Below, piece after piece: positions 1-6,210 of a stretch of 6,996 bases of DNA. The notes under the pieces were generated by a model. That model did no database searches, was not told the origin of the DNA, and worked only from the letters and a program-made list of their open reading frames with translations. The stretch lies in the NCBI GenBank assembly GCA_024640485.1, contig JAHEEY010000250.1, positions 1-6,996 of the forward strand. The letters run 5' to 3'. How positions within the stretch are numbered: the stretch's first letter is position 1; every line of letters begins with the position of its first letter. Both the position numbers and the translations under genes were made by a program. Source of the stretch: Chloroflexota bacterium (GTDB lineage Bacteria; Chloroflexota; Anaerolineae; Promineifilales; Promineifilaceae).

Positions 1-219
1 ATTAAACGCCGACTCAGTCGGGAGCTCACCAATGAAGTGCCCTTCAGCCAGCGACCACGCTTCCCAAAGCAGGGAAAGATCGCGACCAGAGGCAGCTTCG
101 GTCGGAGTAGTGATTTGGCTGTCAACAAATTGGTTGACAAAGAAGCCGGCGGTGAATGACACCATGGTCAACAGCAGAATCAACATCACCGCCAGGATAT
201 TTCGAGCATTTTGAGACAT
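1..219 (-). CDS. Probable S41 (C-terminal processing) peptidase, N-terminal fragment
   Basis: Only the first 73 codons are present; the gene runs off the left edge. The start is an ATG at 219-217 on the minus strand with a GGGAG ribosome binding site four bases upstream. The protein opens with a short polar stretch (MSQNARN), then a hydrophobic segment at about residues 8-31 that should act as a signal anchor or uncleaved signal peptide. A polar region with the stretch LLWEAWSLAEGHFIGELPTE (residues 50-69) follows. That pattern, 'FWEaW.l....F.gelP', is what I associate with the region just before the PDZ domain in Chloroflexota CtpA-type serine peptidases, which cleave or process envelope proteins outside the membrane. 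The PDZ domain and the catalytic Ser-Lys lie outside the window, so the family call is inferred from this short stretch. It is divergent from the GH3 gene. Alternatively it is an unrelated membrane-anchored protein. Confidence 0.62.
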   Translation of the reverse strand, partial: MSQNARNILAVMLILLLTMVSFTAGFFVNQFVDSQITTPTEAASGRDLSLLWEAWSLAEGHFIGELPTESAFN

Positions 220-308
220 AGTACTCCCACAAAAAAAGTCAGCTGAGATTGACTGTTAACACAACCAACACCATCTGACTCACCAATAGTGAAGATCGAC
301 TGCGCAGA

Positions 309-336
309 ATTCTAGCACAGGTGAAAGCTGAGGCAA
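309..336 (-). promoter_or_regulatory. Candidate sigma-70 promoter for the S41-like gene
   Basis: On the minus strand, TTGCCT (336-331) is followed after 16 bases by TAGAAT (314-309). Both resemble the sigma-70 consensus. Transcription would start near 302 and give a leader of about 80 nt before the ATG at 219. Seen by eye only. It overlaps the candidate forward promoter. Confidence 0.35.
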
Positions 337-349
337 TCTACGGTATAAT
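321..349 (+). promoter_or_regulatory. Candidate sigma-70 promoter for the GH3 gene
   Basis: A perfect TATAAT -10 hexamer lies at 344-349. Seventeen bases upstream is GTGAAA (321-326), which matches four of six bases of TTGACA. Transcription would start near 356 and leave a leader of about 118 nt before the GH3 start at 474. The TATAAT is the best -10 match I found in the spacer. Confidence 0.42.
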
Positions 350-362
350 AAATTCGGTAGGC

Positions 363-375
363 AGATATCATATCT
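363..375. repeat. 13-bp perfect palindrome AGATATCATATCT, possible operator
   Basis: Arms AGATAT and ATATCT flank a single central C. It sits 13 bases downstream of the candidate -10 box at 344-349, so about +7 to +19 from the expected transcription start. That is a usual place for a repressor operator. It is AT-rich, so chance occurrence is possible, and no regulator is encoded in the window. Confidence 0.3.
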
Positions 376-473
376 AATAAGCAAAAACGCCGCTTTGCCT
401 CTTAGTATCTCTTAACCTGCCTGCCGCAACGTATTTCGTCCAATAGCTGGAGATTTCTCTCCGTCATACTGCC

Positions 474-3461
474 ATGATCAAGCACTTCAGGCGGCTTGCT
501 TTGATGGTCGCCACCTTATTTCTGCTGTCGCTTCCCGACGCCCCTGCCTCCACTGCGCGAGCGCAGGAGATCTCGGCTGCCCAGGCGATGCTTGAGGCCA
601 TGTCGGTGGAGGAACGGATCGGGCAGCTGTTCATGGTGACTTTTCAGGGGGTCGACACTGGCCCGGAAAGCGCAATCTCCCAGCTGATATCGGACTACCA
701 CATCGGCGGCGTGGTTCTGCTGGCCGAAAACGACAACATCGCCGTTGCCGGGGAAGCGGGCAGCGCCCCTGCCCAATTGGCCCAGCTGACCAACACCCTG
801 CAGCAGCTGGCGATGCTGGGCAGCGCGGCCCAACCGCCGGATCGAGAGAGCGGCGATCTGGCCGAACTCCCCTTCATCCGGCAGCTCCCCGATCCCGACC
901 AGGCTTCGATACCTCTGTTTATCGCCACTTATCATGAAGGGGAACGACTCCCCTACCGCAATATCCTGTCCGGCCTCACCGAGATCCCCAGCAACATGGC
1001 TGTCGGGGCGTCTTGGAAACCAGCGTTCGCCCGGTCAGTGGGTGAAATCGTCGGCCAGGAGCTTTCCGCCATGGGGTTCAACCTGCTGCTGGGACCCTCC
1101 CTGGACGTGGTTGAAGACCCCATGCCGTTCAGCGCCGGCGACATCGGCACCCGATCCTTTGGCGGCGACCCGTACTGGGTCGGATTGATGGCCAAAGCAT
1201 ATACGGCCGGCATCCACATTGGCGCCAGCGGCAGCATGGCGGTTGTCCCCAAACATTTCCCGGGACAGGGCAGCAGCGATCGGCCGGTGAATCAAGAGGT
1301 GGCCACGGTGCGCAAATCACTGGAGCAGCTGCGGCAGATCGAGCTGGCCCCATTCTTCGCGGTCACTGCCATATCCAGCGGCGACAGCGCAGTCGCCGAC
1401 GGACTGATGACCAGCCACATCCGCTACCAGGGCTTTCAGGGAAACATCCGGGCTACCACCAACCCGATCAGCTTTGACCGCAGTGCCTTGACCACCTTGA
1501 TGGAGCTGCCGGAATTCAGCGGCTGGCGCAGCGACGGCGGGCTCATCGTATCCGATTCACTGGGGGTACGGGCGGTTAAGCGATTCTACGACGAGACAGC
1601 CCAGGAGTTTCCCCACAGGCGTATCGCCAAGGACGCCTTCATCGCCGGCAACGATCTGCTGTACCTGGCTGAATTCAGCTTAAATGAAGCTGACCATGAT
1701 AGCGAGCTGGCCAATATCAAAGACACCATCGAATGGTTTCGCACCCTTTACAGCACCGACCAATCTTTCCAACAGCGGGTTGACGAAGCGGTGCTGCGCA
1801 TCCTCAGCTTGAAATTGAAGTTGTATGGGGGCGAATTCTCCCCCATCAGCACCCAGGTCGATATTGAGGCGATTCCCGTAGTAGTCGGCCACGGCGCCAC
1901 GGCGATGTTTGAGTTGGCCCAAGCTGCGGTCAGCCTGATCAGCCCCAGCCCAGAGGAGCTTCTGGAAAGGTTGAACAGCCCGCCGGCGGTCAATGAGAAG
2001 ATCGTGATCTTCACTGACGTCCAATCACAGGGCCAATGCGCCGGCTGCCCACCGCAGCCTTTAATCGGCCCCACCGCGCTTGAGGACAAGATTCTCTCGC
2101 TCTACGGCCCCGATGCCAGCGGACAGGTTTCCGCAGCCCAGATCGATAGTTTCTCCATGAGCGATCTGCAGGCATTCCTGGACTCTGGGCCGGGGGCGAT
2201 CGTCTATCCCACCGTTCCCATTTCGGCCACGCTCACCCCTGAGACGGAGGAACCGCCGGCGGAAGACGCGGCCACGGCGACGCCAGTGCCGACCCCGCCT
2301 CCGCCGCCGGAATACTTCGTGCAGGAATCACTGCGAGACGCCGACTGGATCATCTTTGCCACCCTGGCCCCAAGTTCAACCTCGGCGACGCTTAAACAAT
2401 TCCTGGCCGACCGGCCCGACATCACCAGGCGGGCCAAATCCATCGTCTTCGCCTACAACGCCCCCTACTATCTGGATACCACCGAAATCAGCAAGCTGAC
2501 CGCCTTCTTCGCGGTATACAGCAGCATCGATCCGTTCATAGACGCCTCGGTGCGGGTGCTGTTTCAGGAAGCGCTGCTCAGCGGGCACCCCCCGGTGGAT
2601 GTCAACGCCATCAGCTATGACCTTTTCAAGCAGACGCAGCCGGATCCCAGCCAGATTATCGAGCTCTTCATTCTCTCCGAAGGTGAATTCCAGTCACCTC
2701 CCAGTGAGGCCCCATTGGAGGCAGCCGTGGGGAACACCTTGCGCTTGCGGGCCGGCGGCATCCTGGACCGCAACGGCTATTTGGTCCCCGACGGCACCAT
2801 CGTCCAATTCATCCAGCTGGACCGGGTGCAAGGGCTGGTAAGCATTATCGCCGAAGTGCCCACCCAGGACGGCATGGCCCAACTGGATTATGTACTGGAG
2901 GCCCGTACCGAGGCCGGTCAATATCGGATCACCGCCAAGTCTGGGGAAGCCGGCATTTCCCAGGAGGTGGACATCTCCATCGAAGGGGGGGCGCAGGTAG
3001 CCATCATCACCCCGACGCCGCTGCCGACGGCGACCCCGGCGCCGACAGAAACGCCGACGGCGACCGCCAGCGCCACACCGACCGACACCCCCGAACCGAC
3101 GGCTACAGCCACGCCGCTGCCGCCGGCACCGGAAGAACCGTCAGTCAAGATTGAACTGTCTGAGTTTCAGATTCTTATGTCGCTGCTGTTTGGCCTGCTG
3201 CTGATCAGCAATATCGCGGTGACCGGCGGGCGCCGGCAGCGGCTGTCCATCGCCCTGCGCATCGAATGGCCGCTGTGGGGCCTGATTGGCGCTCTGGCGG
3301 GGTATATCTATTTCACTCTGGGGCTTCCCGGCGTTTCCAACCTGCCGGACATGGGCGGCTGGGCCGGGCTGCTGGTCTCATTCCCCAGCGGCCTGCTGGC
3401 CTTGAGCCTGTTCCAACTGAAGGTTCTGCTCAACCAAGGCAATCAGCCGCCCCCCAGGTAG
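474..3461 (+). CDS. Exported, membrane-anchored GH3-family (NagZ-like) glycoside hydrolase homologue
   Basis: A 995-residue protein. Residues 1-30 form a signal peptide (KHFRR, hydrophobic core, probable cleavage after ARA). A GH3 N-terminal barrel spans about 40-455: the IGQLFMVTFQG opening (49-59), GTRSFGGDP (225-233), KHFPGQG (260-266) and VSDSLGV (359-365), where D361 fits the GH3 nucleophile. A GH3 C-terminal-like region (about 465-715) is interrupted by a Pro-rich stretch (587-613). An Ig-like or Big-type segment follows (about 740-837), then a Thr-Pro linker (846-888) and three likely membrane helices (about 899-917, 932-951, 961-985). Relatives cleave beta-N-acetylhexosaminides, including peptidoglycan fragments. 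Here Y153 replaces the Asp of DQEGG, and the NagZ Asp-His dyad is not evident (SSDRPVNQE instead), so activity may be altered or lost. The start gives a good signal peptide but has no clear Shine-Dalgarno sequence. Fold confidence is high; enzyme function is uncertain. Confidence 0.85.
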   Translation: MIKHFRRLALMVATLFLLSLPDAPASTARAQEISAAQAMLEAMSVEERIGQLFMVTFQGVDTGPESAISQLISDYHIGGVVLLAENDNIAVAGEAGSAPAQLAQLTNTLQQLAMLGSAAQPPDRESGDLAELPFIRQLPDPDQASIPLFIATYHEGERLPYRNILSGLTEIPSNMAVGASWKPAFARSVGEIVGQELSAMGFNLLLGPSLDVVEDPMPFSAGDIGTRSFGGDPYWVGLMAKAYTAGIHIGASGSMAVVPKHFPGQGSSDRPVNQEVATVRKSLEQLRQIELAPFFAVTAISSGDSAVADGLMTSHIRYQGFQGNIRATTNPISFDRSALTTLMELPEFSGWRSDGGLIVSDSLGVRAVKRFYDETAQEFPHRRIAKDAFIAGNDLLYLAEFSLNEADHDSELANIKDTIEWFRTLYSTDQSFQQRVDEAVLRILSLKLKLYGGEFSPISTQVDIEAIPVVVGHGATAMFELAQAAVSLISPSPEELLERLNSPPAVNEKIVIFTDVQSQGQCAGCPPQPLIGPTALEDKILSLYGPDASGQVSAAQIDSFSMSDLQAFLDSGPGAIVYPTVPISATLTPETEEPPAEDAATATPVPTPPPPPEYFVQESLRDADWIIFATLAPSSTSATLKQFLADRPDITRRAKSIVFAYNAPYYLDTTEISKLTAFFAVYSSIDPFIDASVRVLFQEALLSGHPPVDVNAISYDLFKQTQPDPSQIIELFILSEGEFQSPPSEAPLEAAVGNTLRLRAGGILDRNGYLVPDGTIVQFIQLDRVQGLVSIIAEVPTQDGMAQLDYVLEARTEAGQYRITAKSGEAGISQEVDISIEGGAQVAIITPTPLPTATPAPTETPTATASATPTDTPEPTATATPLPPAPEEPSVKIELSEFQILMSLLFGLLLISNIAVTGGRRQRLSIALRIEWPLWGLIGALAGYIYFTLGLPGVSNLPDMGGWAGLLVSFPSGLLALSLFQLKVLLNQGNQPPPR
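2232..2312 (+). other. Pro/Thr-rich insertion inside the GH3 C-terminal region
   Basis: This encodes residues 587-613, rich in Thr, Pro, Glu and Ala and ending in a run of five prolines. It separates a segment ending in GAIVYPTVPIS from one starting EYFVQESLRDADWIIF, both of which look like parts of one alpha/beta domain. It is therefore a flexible loop within a domain, not a linker between domains. Confidence 0.6.
3009..3131 (+). repeat. Low-complexity Thr-Pro linker coding repeat
   Basis: This encodes about residues 846-886, alternating Thr, Pro and Ala (TPTPLPTATPAPTETPTA and onward). The 13-mer gccgacggcgacc occurs twice with a 30-bp period (3023-3035 and 3053-3065), which suggests growth by slippage or local duplication. 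In the protein it works as an extended spacer between the exported domains and the C-terminal membrane helices. Such linkers are common in Chloroflexota surface proteins. Confidence 0.75.
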
Positions 3462-3482
3462 CACCCTCCACCGCCTCTGAGA

Positions 3483-4394
3483 CTACTCCCAGCGCAGCTC
3501 CACGTCTTTCCAAGAAGCCGGGTCTTCGACAGGCTCCAAATGGGTAAACACCGCCACCGAGGGCAGCCGGCCGCGAATCGCTTCCTCCACATCCTCCAGA
3601 AAAGAATGCCCTTGCTGTACGGTCCATTCACCAGGCACCTGAATGTGAAAAGAGACGAATCGCAGCGAGCCTGACTGCCGGCTGCGCAGGGCGTGATATT
3701 CAATGCCGTCAGGGGCACAGAAGGAGTCCAGAACCTCGACGACCTGGGCCACCTCACTGGCTGGCAGGGCGGTATCCATCAGGCCGCGCACCGCTTTTTT
3801 GACCAGCTTGAACCCGGAATAGACGATCTGGGCTGCCACGGCGATGGCGATAAGCGGGTCCAGCGTTTCCAGCCCTGTCAGGGCGACGGCGCCGACGCCG
3901 ACGACCACACCACCGGATGTCCACACATCGGTCATGAGGTGCTGCGAATCCGCCTTCAAGGTGATGGATTCGTACTCGTCTCCCGCCCTTGACAGTATCC
4001 GGGCGACTACCAGATTCATAAGGGCGGCGATGACCGATACAGCCAGGCCAATGCCAAGCTGCTCCAGCGGCCTGGGGTCCAGCAGCCGCCTGACAGCGGA
4101 AATGGCGATGGTCAACGCGGCGATGAGGATCAGCGCCCCTTCGGCGCCGACTGAGAAATATTCCGCTTTGGCGTGGCCGTACGCATGCTCTTCGTCCGGC
4201 GGCAGGGTGGCTATGGTCAATGTGACCAGCACCAGCACCGCCGCCACCAGGTTGACCATAGACTCCAGGGCATCGGACAGCAGCCCGACGGAGCCGGTCA
4301 GGAAGTAGGCCGCCGCCTTCAAACCGATGGTCAGAATCGCGGTGGCAATGGACAGCCAGGCATAGCCCCTCAATGATCTTCTTCGTTCACTCAT
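3483..4394 (-). CDS. Cation diffusion facilitator (CDF) family metal exporter
   Basis: A 303-residue membrane transporter, the usual length for the family, expected to export divalent metals such as Zn, Fe or Mn from the cytoplasm by proton antiport. About six hydrophobic segments fill residues 12-200. The TM2 motif is SDALESMVN (40-48), so the first metal site reads E44-xxx-N48 instead of HxxxD or DxxxD. The TM5 motif is canonical HxxxD (H152, D156). The cytoplasmic loop has HAYGHAKAEYFS (70-81), typical of CDF proteins. The C-terminal cytoplasmic domain (about 208-292) keeps H234, H250, H263 and the HLEP ending (285-288) that match the YiiP/FieF-type metal-binding fold. The ATG at 4394-4392 has GGAG five bases upstream. 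It converges with the GH3 gene and is divergent from the oxidoreductase operon. Family is certain; metal specificity cannot be read from the sequence. Confidence 0.92.
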   Translation of the reverse strand: MSERRRSLRGYAWLSIATAILTIGLKAAAYFLTGSVGLLSDALESMVNLVAAVLVLVTLTIATLPPDEEHAYGHAKAEYFSVGAEGALILIAALTIAISAVRRLLDPRPLEQLGIGLAVSVIAALMNLVVARILSRAGDEYESITLKADSQHLMTDVWTSGGVVVGVGAVALTGLETLDPLIAIAVAAQIVYSGFKLVKKAVRGLMDTALPASEVAQVVEVLDSFCAPDGIEYHALRSRQSGSLRFVSFHIQVPGEWTVQQGHSFLEDVEEAIRGRLPSVAVFTHLEPVEDPASWKDVELRWE

Positions 4395-4467
4395 GATTGC
4401 TCCAACTTTTTGGCTGATCGCAGACGCACCTACCCCTAATATTCAGCCTTCCCCGCTTATTGCTCTT

Positions 4468-4485
4468 GCCGGCCTAACAGCCGGT
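4468..4485. other. Short GC-rich stem-loop in the CDF leader
   Basis: CCGGC (4469-4473) and GCCGG (4480-4484) can pair around a six-base loop, with one extra G-U pair. It lies just downstream of the candidate CDF transcription start. Neither strand has a T tract after it, so it is not a standard intrinsic terminator. Confidence 0.35.
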
Positions 4486-4495
4486 CAGGGACTCC

Positions 4496-4524
4496 ATCAT
4501 ATCTCAAGATTCCTCTGCCGTCAG
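4496..4524 (-). promoter_or_regulatory. Candidate sigma-70 promoter for the CDF gene
   Basis: On the minus strand, CTGACG (4524-4519, four of six matches to TTGACA) is followed after 17 bases by TATGAT (4501-4496). Transcription would begin near 4489, about 95 nt before the CDF start. Its -35 box abuts the left arm of the inverted repeat at 4525-4564. Confidence 0.4.
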
Positions 4525-4564
4525 TAGTGACATTTGTCCTCAGCGAATGTTCTGATTGTCACTA
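4525..4564. repeat. Spaced 8-bp inverted repeat TAGTGACA / TGTCACTA
   Basis: Perfect 8-base arms lie at 4525-4532 and 4557-4564, separated by 24 bases. Their centres are 32 bp apart, about three helical turns, so both arms face the same side of the DNA. The left arm also starts a smaller palindrome, GACA-TT-TGTC (4529-4538). It sits in the spacer between the CDF gene and the oxidoreductase operon, right behind the candidate CDF -35 box, and could be a shared operator. It could also be coincidence. Confidence 0.35.
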
Positions 4565-4584
4565 GCGATTCCCGGCGATTAGCC

Positions 4585-4590
4585 GATAAT
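4585..4590 (+). promoter_or_regulatory. Weak -10-like box (GATAAT) upstream of the oxidoreductase operon
   Basis: GATAAT matches five of six bases of the -10 consensus and lies about 98 nt before the ferredoxin-subunit ATG. No convincing -35 box lies 16-18 bases upstream; the nearest good one, TTGTCA at 4556-4561, is 23 bases away. If this is the promoter it probably needs an activator. Confidence 0.22.
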
Positions 4591-4687
4591 TAAGTGTGTA
4601 GGTTCAATGCTGCGCTACAGATCCTCCAGGGCAGCCTGCGCAGTTTTAGGATGCCCATTGATTCATTAATATAGGAGTTGATCACCT

Positions 4688-4945
4688 ATGGCCAAAGGCC
4701 ACATCGTGGTTGATAGCGAGAGATGCAAAGGCTGTGAATTGTGCCTTGCCGCATGCCCTCAGAAGGTCATCGGCTTGTCAACATCGCTGAACAGCCGAGG
4801 CTATCGCCCTATCACCTACCACGACTCATCCGCAGCCTGCACCGGCTGCGCCCTGTGTGCGGTTGTCTGCCCCGAAGCGTGTATCACTGTGTATCGGGAG
4901 AGAGCGGCACGCAGAAAGCCGGCATTGATGGCCCAGGCAGTTTAG
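4688..4945 (+). CDS. vorD: 2[4Fe-4S] ferredoxin subunit of 2-oxoacid:ferredoxin oxidoreductase
   Basis: An 85-residue, cytoplasmic bacterial-type ferredoxin. Two full cluster motifs are visible: C13-x2-C16-x2-C19-x3-C23-P and C51-x2-C54-x2-C57-x3-C61-P. These bind two [4Fe-4S] clusters that carry electrons from the TPP active site to external ferredoxin. The length and the approximately 27-residue spacer between the motifs fit the delta subunit (KorD/VorD/PorD) of multi-subunit 2-oxoacid oxidoreductases. The symbol is assigned from the VorB-like gene that follows; korD is equally possible. An extra cysteine, C65, follows the second motif. The ATG has AGGAG (4673-4677) ten bases upstream, slightly longer than ideal spacing, and no better start is visible. 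It is probably the first gene of the operon, 156 nt before vorB. A free-standing ferredoxin is less likely. Confidence 0.85.
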   Translation: MAKGHIVVDSERCKGCELCLAACPQKVIGLSTSLNSRGYRPITYHDSSAACTGCALCAVVCPEACITVYRERAARRKPALMAQAV

Positions 4946-5045
4946 AGGGGGGAGAGCCCTGCATAAAACTGACTGCTGTCAAATGCCAGATAGGCGCTGA
5001 CCCCGCCCCCACTGCGGCGGTCCGCCTGATTTCCCATTAGAACTG

Positions 5046-5084
5046 CGCAGAGAGACGGTCTTCCGCTGGTCTGTGATCTCTGTG
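5046..5084 (+). other. Potential intercistronic stem-loop before vorB
   Basis: CGCAGAG (5046-5052) can pair with CTCTGTG (5078-5084), including one G-U pair. An inner stem AGAC (5053-5056) / GTCT (5069-5072) continues it across a five-base bulge. That gives about eleven pairs and a twelve-base apical loop, ending five bases before the vorB Shine-Dalgarno GGAG at 5090-5093. There is no T tract, so it is more likely an mRNA-processing, stability or translation-control element than a terminator. Pairing was judged by eye without energies. The rest of the 4946-5101 gap shows no convincing gene. Confidence 0.35.
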
Positions 5085-5101
5085 TAGATGGAGAACGCAG
5101 C

Positions 5102-6178
5102 ATGAACAAAGAGTTACTCAAGGGTAATGTCGCCATCGCTGAGGCGGCAATACGCGCCGGCTGCCAGGCGTATTTCGGCTATCCCATCACCCCACAAACC
5201 GAACTGTTGGAACATATGGCCCTGCGCATGCCGCAGCTGGGCCGGGCATTCCTGCAGGCGGAGAGCGAGGTCGCCGCCATCAACATGGTCTACGGCGCCG
5301 CCTGCACCGGGGTGCGGGTGATGACCTCATCCAGCAGCCCGGGGATCAGCCTGATGCAGGAAGGGTTCAGCTACATCGCCTGCTCAGAAGTGCCGGCAGT
5401 CATCGTCGATGTCATGCGCGGCGGCCCCGGGCTGGGCAACATTCAGCCCAGCCAATCGGATTACAACCAGATCACCAAGAGCGCCGGGCATGGAGATTTT
5501 CACCCAATCGTGCTGGCGCCATCGACGGTTCAGGAAGCGATCGACTTGATGGCCCTGGCCTTTGATTTGGCCGATCAGTACCGCACCCTGGTGATCCTGG
5601 CCCTGGACGGGGCCATCGGGCAGATGATGGAGCCGGCGGTGCTGCCGCCGATGCGCCGGATCCCTGAGCAGCGTCCCCCTTGGGCGGTTGTAGGGGCCAA
5701 AGACAGACCGAAGCGGGTGATCACCTCTTTGTTTATGAACGCTGAGATCCTCAGCGACGTCAACCACCGGCTGCAGCAGAAACTGGCCTTGATCGCCAGC
5801 CAGGAGAAACGGTTTGAAGAGAGCTTCACCGAAGATGCCGAACTGCTGATCGTGGCTTTCGGCACCGCCGCCCGGGTAGCGCTTTCGGCGGTGAAACGGC
5901 TGCGGCGGAAGGGGGTCCCGGTGGGCATCTTCCGGCCGGTCACCTTGTGGCCCTTCCCAGAAGAGGCATTGGCGGCAGCAGCCGGGCGGGCCCAGTCGAT
6001 ATTGACCGTCGAGATGAACGCCGGTCAGATGGTCGAGGACGTCCGCCGGGTAGTTGGCAATCAGATTCAGACCGAATTCTTCGGCTGCGTGGGCGGCATC
6101 ATCCCGGTGGTGGAAGATATTGAGGACAAAGTGTGCAGTATCTGGCGGCAGATGCAGGTCGTCGCCCAGCATATTTGA
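5102..6178 (+). CDS. vorB: 2-oxoacid:ferredoxin oxidoreductase alpha subunit, VorB type
   Basis: 358 residues, close to the roughly 350 usual for VorB proteins. It pairs with the beta subunit to form the cytoplasmic TPP enzyme that converts a 2-oxoacid and CoA to acyl-CoA, CO2 and reduced ferredoxin. The pyrimidine-binding domain (about 1-185) holds the LLKGNVAIAEAAIRAGC opening, GYPITPQTE (26-34), the conserved AESEVAAINMVYGA stretch with E54 and E56, TSSSSPGISLMQE (75-87) and RGGPGLGNIQPSQSDYNQ (106-123). The last is closer to VorB (3-methyl-2-oxobutanoate) enzymes than to KorA as I remember them. The C-terminal transketolase-C-like domain (about 245-345) has LLIVAFGTAARVA, FRPVTLWPFP and EMNAGQMVEDVR. 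The ATG has GGAG eight bases upstream. The beta subunit follows 32 nt later. The exact 2-oxoacid is inferred. Confidence 0.88.
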   Translation: MNKELLKGNVAIAEAAIRAGCQAYFGYPITPQTELLEHMALRMPQLGRAFLQAESEVAAINMVYGAACTGVRVMTSSSSPGISLMQEGFSYIACSEVPAVIVDVMRGGPGLGNIQPSQSDYNQITKSAGHGDFHPIVLAPSTVQEAIDLMALAFDLADQYRTLVILALDGAIGQMMEPAVLPPMRRIPEQRPPWAVVGAKDRPKRVITSLFMNAEILSDVNHRLQQKLALIASQEKRFEESFTEDAELLIVAFGTAARVALSAVKRLRRKGVPVGIFRPVTLWPFPEEALAAAAGRAQSILTVEMNAGQMVEDVRRVVGNQIQTEFFGCVGGIIPVVEDIEDKVCSIWRQMQVVAQHI

Positions 6179-6210
6179 GCAGATGGAGAGCGGCTCTTGG
6201 GAGAAACTGT

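Noticed and set aside
32..214. A 60-codon plus-strand open frame at the left edge
   Set aside because: The minus strand here encodes a coherent membrane-anchored N-terminus with a ribosome site. The plus frame shows no hydrophobic or family pattern.
3009..3131. Thr-Pro coding repeat as a CRISPR or mobile-element repeat
   Set aside because: It is in frame within the GH3 gene, encodes a linker, and has only one 13-bp exact repeat without spacer structure.
4468..4485. CCGGC/GCCGG stem-loop as an intrinsic terminator
   Set aside because: No run of T follows on either strand, and it sits in a leader region, not at a gene end.
5016..5026. GGCGG-T-CCGCC palindrome in the vorD-vorB gap as a terminator
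   Set aside because: Realistic loop size leaves only about three pairs and no T tract follows.
4741..5040. A 99-codon plus-strand frame overlapping the ferredoxin gene and the following gap
   Set aside because: It is out of frame with a certain ferredoxin. The translation is low in structure and has no ribosome site, so it does not explain the gap.
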